From contig MPUH01000854.1 of the NCBI GenBank assembly GCA_001970955.1, positions 1 through 31,769 on the forward strand: DNA of 31,769 bases. The letters are read 5' to 3'. The stretch's first letter is position 1. Every line of letters starts with the position of its first letter. Source of the DNA: Stentor coeruleus (lineage: Eukaryota; Ciliophora; Heterotrichea; Heterotrichida; Stentoridae). The position numbers and the translations under genes are program-made. The notes below the pieces were generated by a model that ran no database searches, had not been told where the DNA came from, and worked only from the letters and a program-made list of their open reading frames with translations. Below are positions 12,334 through 21,537 of this stretch, piece after piece.

Positions 12334-15136
12334 ATGCATGTCTAAGCAGGAAGAAGAACGTGAAAAGGCTCCTTCAGACCATGAAGGAGAAGATGATTAT
12401 GACGATTTGCCAGGGCTTAAGTTTAACATCACAATATCCAAAGTGAAAATCAGGGAACTTAAGAGCTCACAGCTTAAGAATAAAAAAGCTTACATCACGT
12501 TTAAGCTCAAAGAAAAAAACTTAAAATGCCCAGAAGTTGAGATTGTTGATGATGTTCTTAAGTTTTCTGATACACATAGTTTTACGTATGAAACTAGCCT
12601 TGTGAACATGAATAGAGACAAGCTTGAAATTCTCGTTGGATCAGGTAAGTCAACCATATGCTCAACAGAAGTATCAGTTAAGTCTATAATAGATGGCCCG
12701 GTTATGCAAAACATTGCTTTAATCTGTAATGGTCTAATCATTGGGAGAATTAGTTTTGAAATGGAAATGCTTGAAGTATCACATTTGACTATAACTCCTA
12801 TGAACTTTAATTGTGAACTTGGTGAAGATAACGTTGGGACTTTCTCCATATCTCTAAAATTCGCCAGTGACTTTTCTAAAGAAAGCAAACAATCGACTAT
12901 ATCTGAAGAACCTAGTTGGACTTTTACTCCAAATGATACTGAAGTCCCAGATCTTTTAATGCCAGTGACTATGAAGAATATTAGAGATGCAGCTTTGCAG
13001 ATAAGACTTTACAAGCATCATAAGGTTGAGATGGAAATGACTGCTGAATGCTGGGTAAGTTTTACTAAAATGTTTGCTGAAGATATGGAAGCGATTTATA
13101 GGACTGAATCTTTTTTAGCTAGTAAAAGCAAGGAATCAGGGACTAGACTTGATTTTGAAAAACTTGTGAAGTCTATGAAAAGAGTTCACAACAAGAAAAT
13201 TAATGAGAACTTGTGGTTGTGTGGAAGGAAAATAGGTGTGGTTAAAGGAAATATACGCTTGATGGGTATTCCTACTTTTATTCAATTGATTTCAGGAGTT
13301 AATACAGAAAAAGGCTATTCGGTCCAAAGCACAGTTTATATGAGTGAATTAGAAACTAAAGGTAAAGAAGACTTGCCTAAGAAAATCTTGGATATTATAN
13401 TGATGGGTATTCCTACTTTTATTCAATTGATTTCAGGAGTTAATACAGAAAAAGGCTATTCGGTTCAAAGCACAGTTTATATGAGTGAATTAGATACTAA
13501 AGGTAAAGAAGACTTGCCTAAGAAAATCTTGGATATTATTAAAATCACTAACGAACTTCAGGATTCAGTTCAGTATAAGCCTGGCCGAGGTGGGATTGCT
13601 TATGAAAAAGAGATGCTGAAGAAGAAAAAAGACTGTTTTGAGACGCTCTTCTCACATTTGCAAAGCAGTCAGAAGGATTCAATGGTCAGTTTTGTATACA
13701 AAAACCAAAAATCTTTAATGAAAGCACAGGAAGCTCTGATAAATCTAGGCAGCCATTTAACTGAATTCTCAAAGCTTGTGAATTATGATATTAAACCTTC
13801 ATATTTTCGATGTCTGACTTTTCTTATCAAAAGAGGAGAACTAGATATTGGGTATTTATCAGCAGAAGGTGCGGATGAATCAATAATGCAACTGAAAACT
13901 CAAATTGCAGCTGATTATCTGAAATTCCTCCATAATACTTTATCATTATCCCTTTCACGTATGGTATTTAAAGGTGTTGACAAAATCACAGAAGAATTTG
14001 TCTATGAAACTTTAGCGATTTGCTGGTTCCGGGTTCCAGAATTTCAAGAAGCTATGATTTTGATACTTAAAGAAAAGTCATATTATTCTATACAAGAATG
14101 GAGGAAAACAGATACTGATTTAGATGATGAGAAGGCTAGTGATATTTCTAGAGAATTGAACTGGAAAGCATTTTATACGCTCATCCCAACAAATTTTAAA
14201 AAAGATTCGTTTATTGCTTCTTTACTTGCTGAAGCTTGGCGACAGAAAATGCAAAAACGAGGTTTAGCTTTTTTTAACTTCCTAAAGCAATTAGTTGCAC
14301 ATATATGCGACCAGACTTTAAATCGAAAAATCCATTGGTCAAGCATTCCAGGATATAAAGTACTGTTAAAAGCATTTTTGATTGAACTTAAAGAAAGGGC
14401 TATTGCAGAATACCCTGAAGCACTAGTTGAATGTTCTGCAATACTCCTTCAAAATGTTCGGCTTTTAAATGTTATGGTTCGGATAATATTTTCTAAAACA
14501 AACATCTATGATTTTAATACTGTTCAAGAGTGTTTTCGTGTGCTAGATGTGATATTTTCAGCTATTTTCAATATAAACAGAACTTTGCCTCCAACTTTTG
14601 ATTTTGACTTTTTCTTTTTAGGTATTCAAATTACCCTAAATGATGAAAATGGGCTTAATGTAGCAAAATGTTTTTCTTTTTTGTATAATCAATATCATCT
14701 TCTTAGAGGAAACCTTAGAGAGAAAATCACAGATTTGATTTTTGGGAAAAAGTTCAAAGGGTTTTTCTTTCACTGGTGCAGGGATTTACGAAATATTCTT
14801 TACAATCTTATTTTATACAGAGTGTTTTCTATAAAAAAAATATGTTTTGAGCCTGAAGATGAAGAAATAAATAACGATATCGCTTTGATCGCTAAAATAA
14901 AAAAGAAGATTTTGGAATTAGATGAAAATAATTGCAGAAAGGAACAGAGGCCTTATTTTAATATTGGCATGCAGGAGTATTTGAAGACTAGAGAAGAGTA
15001 TAAGAAGTGGAAAAAAAGTTTACCAACTAGCACTGGGAAGGTGTATGGGTGCTCAGATACATTTCCTTATCCTGTTGTCACGATTAAGTACAATTTCATG
15101 GATTTGGCTGAGAAGAAATTGGAAGAAAAGTGGTGA
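12326..15136 (+). CDS. Predicted N-myristoylated C2-like protein, unknown family
   Basis: I do not recognise the family. The protein begins MGKCMSK: Gly2, Cys4 and Ser6 fit a dual N-myristoylation/palmitoylation signal, so membrane anchoring is likely. An acidic linker follows (about residues 8-28). Then comes a beta-rich C2-like segment (about 30-145, LKFNITISKVKIREL), possibly a second one to about 190, and a long helical remainder. The start at 12326 overlaps the stop codon of the upstream gene by 8 nt, and no TATAAT box precedes it. The next in-frame ATG (12338) would lose the lipidation signal. The open frame is 936 codons, but 47 of them come from a duplicated 141-nt block around the N at 13400. 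The true protein is probably 889 aa. Function is inferred only as membrane-associated. Confidence 0.75.
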   Translation: MGKCMSKQEEEREKAPSDHEGEDDYDDLPGLKFNITISKVKIRELKSSQLKNKKAYITFKLKEKNLKCPEVEIVDDVLKFSDTHSFTYETSLVNMNRDKLEILVGSGKSTICSTEVSVKSIIDGPVMQNIALICNGLIIGRISFEMEMLEVSHLTITPMNFNCELGEDNVGTFSISLKFASDFSKESKQSTISEEPSWTFTPNDTEVPDLLMPVTMKNIRDAALQIRLYKHHKVEMEMTAECWVSFTKMFAEDMEAIYRTESFLASKSKESGTRLDFEKLVKSMKRVHNKKINENLWLCGRKIGVVKGNIRLMGIPTFIQLISGVNTEKGYSVQSTVYMSELETKGKEDLPKKILDIIXMGIPTFIQLISGVNTEKGYSVQSTVYMSELDTKGKEDLPKKILDIIKITNELQDSVQYKPGRGGIAYEKEMLKKKKDCFETLFSHLQSSQKDSMVSFVYKNQKSLMKAQEALINLGSHLTEFSKLVNYDIKPSYFRCLTFLIKRGELDIGYLSAEGADESIMQLKTQIAADYLKFLHNTLSLSLSRMVFKGVDKITEEFVYETLAICWFRVPEFQEAMILILKEKSYYSIQEWRKTDTDLDDEKASDISRELNWKAFYTLIPTNFKKDSFIASLLAEAWRQKMQKRGLAFFNFLKQLVAHICDQTLNRKIHWSSIPGYKVLLKAFLIELKERAIAEYPEALVECSAILLQNVRLLNVMVRIIFSKTNIYDFNTVQECFRVLDVIFSAIFNINRTLPPTFDFDFFFLGIQITLNDENGLNVAKCFSFLYNQYHLLRGNLREKITDLIFGKKFKGFFFHWCRDLRNILYNLILYRVFSIKKICFEPEDEEINNDIALIAKIKKKILELDENNCRKEQRPYFNIGMQEYLKTREEYKKWKKSLPTSTGKVYGCSDTFPYPVVTIKYNFMDLAEKKLEEKW
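13260..13539 (+). repeat. In-gene duplication around a single N (13400)
   Basis: About 139 nt at 13260-13398 recur at 13401-13539, with substitutions such as ggtcc/ggttc and gaaact/gatact. The N sits exactly between the copies. The 141-nt shift keeps the frame by chance, so the artefact is silent in the translation except for one X and a repeated IPTFIQLISGV block. Confidence 0.85.
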
Positions 15137-15524
15137 GGTATAAGTACTAAAAGAAGTTATTTTTATGTTGAGATTTATTTTTATTTTTTAGTATAAGATG
15201 ATTAGCATTTATTATGATAAAATTTAAAGGATAATGGCTAGGTAAATAGGATGGGCGAAAAATTTAAATTAGTTGAAAAAATATTAGGAATAAAGAATAA
15301 GTTAATGATATTAATTGTTTGAATTAAAATATTAGGTTAAGTATAACTATTAACAATGATATTAGATTATTTATATACTTTCTAAATTCTAGCTAGCGGT
15401 TCAATACATTATAATTTGTAAATAAGTATTAAATAATATCTTTGCTGCATTTTAAATATTACTTATGAAGTAATTGTGTGTGTATTTAAAGGTAAAATCA
15501 ATGATAGGCTTCGGAAAATATAGA

Positions 15525-15589
15525 AATAAAATTTGATAATGAATTTGAGAAATTATNAATAAAATTTGATAATGAATTTGAGAAATTAT
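15525..15589. repeat. 32-bp duplication around N at 15557
   Basis: 15525-15556 and 15558-15589 are identical and separated only by the N. This is an assembly-overlap signature. Confidence 0.85.
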
Positions 15590-15604
15590 AATATTTTCTG
15601 CTCT

Positions 15605-15945
15605 ACTATAATACATTTGCTTAAGTTAATTTATTACAGCTATACAAAATATTGAAAAGAAACTAACAGTTATTTTAGTGTTTAATCATTTAATTTAAGT
15701 TATTTATTCTAATTTTTAACTTTAAATATCATTAAAGTAAATAAGTTATACAAATTCTCTTATTTACATTAAAANACTATAATACATTTGCTTAAGTTAA
15801 TTTATTACAGCTATACAAAATATTGAAAAGAAACTAACAATTATTTTAGTGCTTAATCATTTAATTTAAGTTATTTATTCTAATTTTTAACTTTAAATAT
15901 CATTAAAGTAAATAAGTTATACAAATTCTCTTATTTACATTAAAA
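15605..15945. repeat. 170-bp duplication around N at 15775
   Basis: 15605-15774 and 15776-15945 are almost identical, with substitutions such as acagtt/acaatt and gtgttt/gtgctt, and are separated only by the N. The mismatches suggest that the two contig ends came from different haplotypes or carry read errors. Confidence 0.85.
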
Positions 15946-16159
15946 CCCAGTTTTTCTAATATTTTATTTGAAACCTCCTATTTAGGATTCTTAGCATTTG
16001 CATTCATGCTTAATTATATATTAACTTCGACCACCTAAATATTCTTAAATATTCCTACTATTTCCCCAAATCTTTATCCCAAACCATCTTCCAATTTCTT
16101 TCCCACTTCTATATCGCACCCAAGCGAATAATTTTTAAGTTAAAGAGCTTGACCATTTA

Positions 16160-16165
16160 TATAAT
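16160..16165 (+). promoter_or_regulatory. TATAAT box before SPAG6
   Basis: TATAAT, inside a longer TATATAAT, ends 9 nt before the ATG at 16175. This is the largest gap of the set. Confidence 0.4.
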
Positions 16166-16174
16166 TATATTCAA

Positions 16175-17695
16175 ATGAGTAGAGCAGTACTCCAACCATT
16201 CGAAGAATACCAAAAAGCAAGAGTAACTTTTGTCCAAACAGTAGCCGAGCTCGCTACTAGGCCACAAAACATTGATGCTCTCCAAAGTGCGGGTGTTATG
16301 TCACTTCTCCGTCCTCTTCTTCTAGACAACGTGCCAAGTATCCAGCAATCTGCCGCCCTAGCATTAGGCCGTCTAGCGAACTACTCTGATGACTTAGCTG
16401 AACAAGTTGTAGCCCATGATATTTTGCCTCAGCTGGTACTTTCACTAGCTGAGCAGAACCGTTTTTACAAGAAAGCTGCAGCTTTTGTCTTGAGAGCTGT
16501 GGCAAAACACTCAGCAGAGTTGGCTCAAGCAGTGGTCGATAGTGGGGCTTTAGAAGCTCTAGTCACTTGTTTAGAAGAATTCGACCCTGGGGTCAAAGAA
16601 AGTGCGGCATGGGCATTGGGTTATATTGGCCGACATAATGGTCAATTAGCTAACTGTGTAGTAGAATCAGGAGCTATTCCTTTATTAGTCTTATGTGTTC
16701 AAGAGCCTGAATTATCACTTAGAAGAATTGCCGCAAGCTCACTTAGTGATATTGCCAGACACTCAGCTGATTTAGCTCAAAAAGTTGTTGATGCAGGAGC
16801 AGTACCACATTTATCACAATATATAAACAACCCTGATGCGCAACTAAAACGCCAAGTATGCTCATGCTTAGCACAAATTGCCAAACATACAGTTGAACTT
16901 GCTGAACATGTAGTTGAAGCTGAGATTTTCCCAAGGATTCTTAATTGTCTTAAGGACTCAGATATGCATGTTAAGAAAAATGCTGCAACTTGTATTAGAG
17001 AAATCGCAAAGCAAAATCCAGCCCTGGCTAAGCTTATTGTTAACGCTGGTGGAGCTGCAGCTATTGTGGACTATATCAGTGAGGTTAAAGGTAACCCAAG
17101 ACTACCTGGAATCATGACCCTTGGGTATATTGGAGCTTTTGATGAAAGTTTAGCTATGGGAGTGATTGTCTCTAAAGGAGTTCCACCTTTGAAAGATGCA
17201 TTGAAAAATGAAGGAGAAGACCATCTTAAAGCTGCTTCTGCTTGGTCGTTGGGACAGATTGGAAGACACAGTGCTGATCATTCCAGAGCTTTAGCAGAAT
17301 TGGATGTTCCAAATTGCTTATTGGCTGCTTATATTGATGATAAAAGTAGTGAAGATTTGAAGACAAAATCAAAAAGAGCTTTGAAATCAATTGTCCAAAT
17401 GTGCACATATTTACCAGCTTTAGAACCTTTATTACAGTTAGCTCCACCTAATATACTCAAATATGTTGTTAGCCAGTTTGCTAAGACCTTACCACATGAT
17501 TTAGCTGCTAGAAGAACTTTTGTACAGAGTGGAGGACTACAGAAAGTACAAGAAATCAAAGCTCCACCTGGGTCAAAACTTAGAGAATACAAAGAGGCTA
17601 TTAATGCTTTGTATCCACCTGAAATCGTTCAGTATTACTCACCAGATTATGCTGAAACCTTGCTTAAGAAGATTGATGAATATAATCAGCCTTAA
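16175..17695 (+). CDS. SPAG6: SPAG6/PF16 axonemal central-apparatus protein
   Basis: An armadillo-repeat protein of the ciliary axoneme. In known systems SPAG6/PF16 sits on the C1 microtubule of the central pair and is needed for its stability and for ciliary beating. The frame is 506 residues, close to the usual length of about 510, and intron-free. Successive ARM repeats with the family's recurrent pattern (ARHSADLAQ, AKHTVELAEHV, IAKQNPALAKLIVNAGG) cover about residues 35-380. The C-terminal tail (YYSPDYAETLLKKIDEY) is characteristic of the family. The start is the first ATG after the TATA box and agrees with the conserved N-terminus (QPFEEYQKAR). Codon use is more GC-rich and regular than in most neighbours, consistent with high expression in a heavily ciliated cell. 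Nothing looks broken. Confidence 0.97.
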   Translation: MSRAVLQPFEEYQKARVTFVQTVAELATRPQNIDALQSAGVMSLLRPLLLDNVPSIQQSAALALGRLANYSDDLAEQVVAHDILPQLVLSLAEQNRFYKKAAAFVLRAVAKHSAELAQAVVDSGALEALVTCLEEFDPGVKESAAWALGYIGRHNGQLANCVVESGAIPLLVLCVQEPELSLRRIAASSLSDIARHSADLAQKVVDAGAVPHLSQYINNPDAQLKRQVCSCLAQIAKHTVELAEHVVEAEIFPRILNCLKDSDMHVKKNAATCIREIAKQNPALAKLIVNAGGAAAIVDYISEVKGNPRLPGIMTLGYIGAFDESLAMGVIVSKGVPPLKDALKNEGEDHLKAASAWSLGQIGRHSADHSRALAELDVPNCLLAAYIDDKSSEDLKTKSKRALKSIVQMCTYLPALEPLLQLAPPNILKYVVSQFAKTLPHDLAARRTFVQSGGLQKVQEIKAPPGSKLREYKEAINALYPPEIVQYYSPDYAETLLKKIDEYNQP

Positions 17696-17846
17696 TATCT
17701 TGCTTTTAATTTTTTACCATATAAATTTCATCAAGCCATCATAGTGTTCTATAAGCTTTTAACTATGTTGGCATGCATACTAATAATAGAGTCTTTAAAT
17801 ATCTAGAGTAATTTACAGTATAATGTTCGAAACCTTTTTTGTTTAG

Positions 17847-17901
17847 ACTATCATAGATCAGTACTATATCTAATTAGTTTATGTAATAGTGCTATGATAG
17901 T
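17847..17901. repeat. Inverted repeat 3' of SPAG6
   Basis: ACTATCATAG (17847-17856) is the exact reverse complement of CTATGATAGT (17892-17901). ACTAT/ATAGT inside the arms can pair further across an internal loop. It lies about 150 nt after the SPAG6 stop. A 3'-end or mobile-element role is possible but unproven. Confidence 0.6.
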
Positions 17902-18122
17902 GATATGGTCCTAGTTTTGGGTTAGTATTCATTCTCTTGTATAGATATTTTAGAAATTTGATCCTGCTTTAGCTACTTTGAGAAAAAACATAAGAGAATA
18001 GGAAAAATCAAAAACAATAGGATTAATTTTTTTCTAGTGCGTAAGTTAAACCATGCACTCCTTATTATTTTATAAATTGGGTAAATTAGGTTAATTTGCA
18101 ATTTATCACATGATTTAGAAGT

Positions 18123-18216
18123 GCTATAAAAATGATTAAAATTAATATTTATTGCCAATAATTTGGAACGCTATAAAAATAATTTAAATTAATTATTTAT
18201 GCCAATAAATTTGAAC
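18123..18216. repeat. Two tandem copies of a 47-bp unit
   Basis: 18123-18169 and 18170-18216 both begin GCTATAAAAAT and end with GCCAATAA...GAAC. Several substitutions separate the copies, so the duplication is not recent. Confidence 0.65.
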
Positions 18217-18220
18217 CTAA

Positions 18221-18320
18221 ATTTAAATAGTTTAGATTAGTGTAAAGTTATTTTAGAAAGGCATATATAAATTGAAATAGTTTTGATAAGTGTAAAGCTA
18301 TTTAAGAAAATATATATTAG
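18221..18320. repeat. Two tandem copies of a 50-bp unit
   Basis: 18221-18270 and 18271-18320 share AAATAGTTT...TGTAAAG(T/C)TATTT with scattered differences. They directly follow the 47-bp pair and lead into the dispersed 40-bp element. Confidence 0.6.
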
Positions 18321-18355
18321 TTAAAAATTACCGCTTGACTATTGTCTAGCCCTTG
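18316..18355. repeat. 40-bp dispersed element, copy 2
   Basis: Matches 8776-8815 at 35 of 40 positions, including an unbroken CGCTTGACTATTGTC. The similarity falls off on both sides, so only this block is shared. Confidence 0.7.
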
Positions 18356-18550
18356 CTAATTTCCTTATTTTATAGAATATTTTCATAACGAAGTTTTTAT
18401 TTCTCTATCGATCTTTATTATTCATTGTTTATCATGATTTCTCTATAAAAAAATTTTGGTTATTTAATTCGTATATTTTTGAGCTTTTTTCTATTTCGTA
18501 TCTTTTAGCGTTGTATTCTAAGAATGTATATCAAAAAACCATTTATTCTA

Positions 18551-18556
18551 TATAAA
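18551..18556 (+). promoter_or_regulatory. TATAAA box before the kinase gene
   Basis: TATAAA ends 1 nt before the ATG at 18558. Confidence 0.45.
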
Positions 18557-18557
18557 T

Positions 18558-20453
18558 ATGTGCATATTGGAACAAACTTTTATCGAATTGTTTAGAAAGC
18601 ATTATGATGATATAACAATTGAAGGCAATCATATCCGCTTCCCTTACATTTCCTCTGAGATAAAACTTCAAATAGGATGTCAAAATTTTTGGATATCGCT
18701 ATCATTTCGTGAACAATCAATAGTAATACATGTGATACAGCAAGCACAACCTCTATACAGTCAATTTACATCTGAAATTTTTGAACTCCTTCACATGGCG
18801 AATTTATCTCTTGATAACGGTTCTCTGATATATGATTATAAATCTAATCTCATTTATTATTCAACTTTTTTGATTTGTGAAGGACTTTCTTCACATGGCC
18901 TTATCCCATTATTACTTAATACTGTAGCCCTATCTATCAAAGCATATGAAGAATTTTTAATAAAACTGTTGGAAATTATTCAGGCAGGCTATCAAATTAA
19001 TACAAATTTATTTGAAAAGAACTTTCTTGAGTTTTGGATTGAAAAAAATCAGAAGGAACAGGAGAGTGAAGAGATTTCTATGAAAGATGATGATGATAGT
19101 TTTTCGAATAATTACAATAGTGGAGATGAAGATGATTTTCAATACCTGGAAGGAGTAAATCCTATATTTATTAATGATAGAAGTGCAGTAATTACTTTGA
19201 AAAAGATTCCAAAGGTTTGGAATTTTTGTGACATTGATAATTTTGATGTAAACACTTTGGAGTATAGTTATTTTCATCTTGAATCATTACCGTATAGATT
19301 GAAGAAGTATACTTTGAGTGATGATTATTTTAAAGATGTAATTAACTTTATGATGATGCTAAAAAATGCTGATATTGAGTTTGTTAATTTACCTGTGAAA
19401 TATTTTATGGGGTCTGTTAACGAGAAAAATGAAATTTGTAATTTTAAGTTTGCTTTGAATTTGAGCAAGCCTTTAAAGAAGGATAAAAGATTAGTGCATG
19501 AAGATTTTAAGAACTTAGAGAAATATGAAATTTATTTGAGAGAAGGGTTAATTGTAGCAGCTGCTAAATCACTTGATGAAAATTATGCATCGAAGTATTT
19601 TTTGGAAAGTCTACTGAGACTAGATGACTTCGATAAGAAAAATTTTACTGAAATGAGTGAAATAGGTGAAGGAGGTTTTGGAAAAGTATACCTTAATAAC
19701 TTCAAAAATAAACAAGTTGCAATAAAAAGACCAAACAACAATAAGGAGGCTGAATCATTATCTAAAGATCGTATTTTACGAGAATATAATATATTAAAAC
19801 AATTTTCAAATAAATACATTGTAAAAGCTGAAGGAGTTATAGAGATTGATAAACAGCTTTGCCTTGTTATGGAATCCTGCACAGGAAAATCTTTAAAAAG
19901 CAACCTTTCGAAAATACAACCTAATGAAAAACCTCAAATAATGAAAAAAATAGCTACAGCTATTTGTGAAATACATGAAAAAAGAATAATTCATTGTGAC
20001 TTGAAACCTTCAAATATTTTATTTTCTGATGTGAACTGGCCGAATCCAAAAATCATTGATTTTGGTTTGGCTGTAAAAGCAGATGGGGTTGATAAGAGGA
20101 CAGGATTTACAAAAGATTATGCTGATCCAGATCAACTTATTGGGAAATCAGTTGATTGGGCTAGTGATATTTGGTCATATGGAATGACTTTCTTTTATTT
20201 ACTTGAAAGCAAGGCTCCATTTAGTGGGATACAAGTGGGGAATGATAAGATGGATTTATACAAAAAAATTACTGATGAAGGATATAGGCCGAACTTTAGT
20301 AAGGAGGCAAAGGATAAATACTCTGAAGAGATAACTATTATTGAGAAATGCTGGAAAACTGATAGAAAACAGAGAATAAATGCTCACGATGTGCTAAATA
20401 AAATACAAGATATTGAATACAGGAGAAATCAGGAAGTGAAAAACAATAGATAA
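18558..20453 (+). CDS. Protein kinase with an N-terminal YbjN-like domain, 631 aa
   Basis: The C-terminal half (about residues 360-625) is a eukaryotic protein kinase that transfers phosphate from ATP to Ser/Thr (or Tyr). It has the glycine loop GEGGFGKV, the ATP-binding Lys390 (VAIK), the catalytic loop HCDLKPSN (Asp481) and DFG at 501-503. The usual APE is replaced by YADPDQ. The overall style is TKL-like, and all key residues are present, so it should be active. Residues about 1-160 form an alpha/beta unit with LSLDNGSLIYDYKSNLIYYS followed by a long helix. I infer a YbjN/type III secretion chaperone-like fold. An acidic low-complexity linker follows (about 170-195, DDDDS, SGDEDD). The substrate is unknown. 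The start is the first ATG after the TATA box. No intron is seen. Confidence 0.9.
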   Translation: MCILEQTFIELFRKHYDDITIEGNHIRFPYISSEIKLQIGCQNFWISLSFREQSIVIHVIQQAQPLYSQFTSEIFELLHMANLSLDNGSLIYDYKSNLIYYSTFLICEGLSSHGLIPLLLNTVALSIKAYEEFLIKLLEIIQAGYQINTNLFEKNFLEFWIEKNQKEQESEEISMKDDDDSFSNNYNSGDEDDFQYLEGVNPIFINDRSAVITLKKIPKVWNFCDIDNFDVNTLEYSYFHLESLPYRLKKYTLSDDYFKDVINFMMMLKNADIEFVNLPVKYFMGSVNEKNEICNFKFALNLSKPLKKDKRLVHEDFKNLEKYEIYLREGLIVAAAKSLDENYASKYFLESLLRLDDFDKKNFTEMSEIGEGGFGKVYLNNFKNKQVAIKRPNNNKEAESLSKDRILREYNILKQFSNKYIVKAEGVIEIDKQLCLVMESCTGKSLKSNLSKIQPNEKPQIMKKIATAICEIHEKRIIHCDLKPSNILFSDVNWPNPKIIDFGLAVKADGVDKRTGFTKDYADPDQLIGKSVDWASDIWSYGMTFFYLLESKAPFSGIQVGNDKMDLYKKITDEGYRPNFSKEAKDKYSEEITIIEKCWKTDRKQRINAHDVLNKIQDIEYRRNQEVKNNR

Positions 20454-21134
20454 GGAATTACTATATAAGATACCAAATTTAATTATAATGTTTCTTCAAA
20501 CTGCTACTAAAATCTCAACAATGTGATTTAAAATTAGAATCCAAAGCATATTTTCGCATTTAAGTAAAAAAAATGCATTTATAATTTAAAATTTATTTAG
20601 TATATGCACTGTAAAAAGATTATTGGAAATATTTTCCCTAAGCTACAATTTTATTTAAGCTATATTTTATTTGAACTTTACTCTTGAGCATTTATAATTC
20701 TTCATTGGCATGTATAAATTGCTGTTATTTTTATAATTTAATATATCAATATATATTAAGGTAAATAAAGCAGTGTTTAATAGTATTTTTATCTTATCTT
20801 ATAAAAGAAATATTATATACCATTTACATTTATGCGTAAATCATCTTTTAAAGAATTTAATCTTATAATCATATTAATTAGGCTAAGTTTATTAGTTATA
20901 TTCATAAATCTTTAGTTTAAACTTAAATCTAAATTAAGTCAGCCCATTCTTGCAAAAAATTTTTATAATACTATTCATTAAACTCTTATATAATTAGCAT
21001 AACTCCTATAACCGAAAAACTTTAAATTCTTATAATAAAATTCTAAATCTAATCATCATATCATAATTGACTTAAAATTAGCATTACTATTTCCATATCT
21101 CAGCATATAATAGATAGCGAGCACAAAGACTTAA
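20454..21134. other. Intergenic spacer
   Basis: AT-rich, with stops in all frames. I see no gene, RNA or repeat of note. Confidence 0.6.
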
Positions 21135-21140
21135 TATAAA
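21135..21140 (+). promoter_or_regulatory. TATAAA box before the 21142 gene
   Basis: TATAAA ends 1 nt before the ATG at 21142. Confidence 0.45.
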
Positions 21141-21141
21141 A

Positions 21142-21537
21142 ATGCGCAGAAAAGGCTCACTTCATGGGAGACAATACGACATGCCTAAGTTCGATTTTCT
21201 GAAGACCAGATCAATCACTTCAACTCCAATTCCAAAACAGAGAACACAGAAAAAAATGTTCCTTTCGCTATACAAGTCATTGAAAAGGGAAAATAAATTT
21301 AAAGTTGTAGGCTTTGAAACAAGGTATTTCACTCTTGATATTAAAGAGGATATGAATAAGTCTTTAATTATAGAAGGACTACTTCCTGTCCCAGTAAAAA
21401 CAAGAATGTCTAATAGAAGTCTACCAAAAAATTCACGTCCAAGCTCAAGCTATGCATCAAGCAAAATCAAAATCAATATCGGGCACAAAAAGTCAAATGC
21501 TTCAATCAAATCCTCACTTGAAAATTCACAATTTTAG
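21142..21537 (+). CDS. Hypothetical small basic protein, 131 aa
   Basis: I do not recognise this protein. It is a 131-residue frame beginning MRRKGSLHGRQYDMPKF and ending at TAG. It is strongly basic, with Lys/Arg clusters throughout and a Ser-rich tail (about residues 95-131, SRPSSSYASSK). A middle portion (about 50-85, FKVVGFETRYFTLDI) could form a short beta-rich core. No membrane segment, signal peptide or known motif is visible. The TATA box directly before the ATG and coding-like composition in an otherwise AT-rich region support a real gene. It is similar in character, though not in sequence, to the basic protein at 636-1298. A structural or nucleic-acid-binding role is possible but unsupported. 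Confidence 0.55.
   Translation: MRRKGSLHGRQYDMPKFDFLKTRSITSTPIPKQRTQKKMFLSLYKSLKRENKFKVVGFETRYFTLDIKEDMNKSLIIEGLLPVPVKTRMSNRSLPKNSRPSSSYASSKIKINIGHKKSNASIKSSLENSQF

Larger units (their letters stand above)
15137..16159. other. Intergenic spacer, about 1 kb
   Basis: Very AT-rich with no gene seen. It contains two N-flanked duplications, described separately. Removing the duplicated copies would shorten it by roughly 200 nt. Confidence 0.6.
17696..18550. other. Repeat-bearing intergenic spacer
   Basis: No gene is seen here. It contains an inverted repeat (17847-17901), two consecutive direct-repeat pairs (18123-18216 and 18221-18320) and the second copy of a dispersed 40-bp element (18316-18355), each listed separately. 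Confidence 0.6.

Noticed and set aside
13260..13539. A genuine 47-residue internal protein repeat
   Set aside because: The copies meet exactly at an N, as at five other sites including one that frameshifts a conserved enzyme, so an assembly artefact is far more likely.
16296..17592. Several antisense frames of 60-90 codons within SPAG6
   Set aside because: They mirror the codon pattern of the conserved plus-strand gene and have no motifs or start signals of their own.
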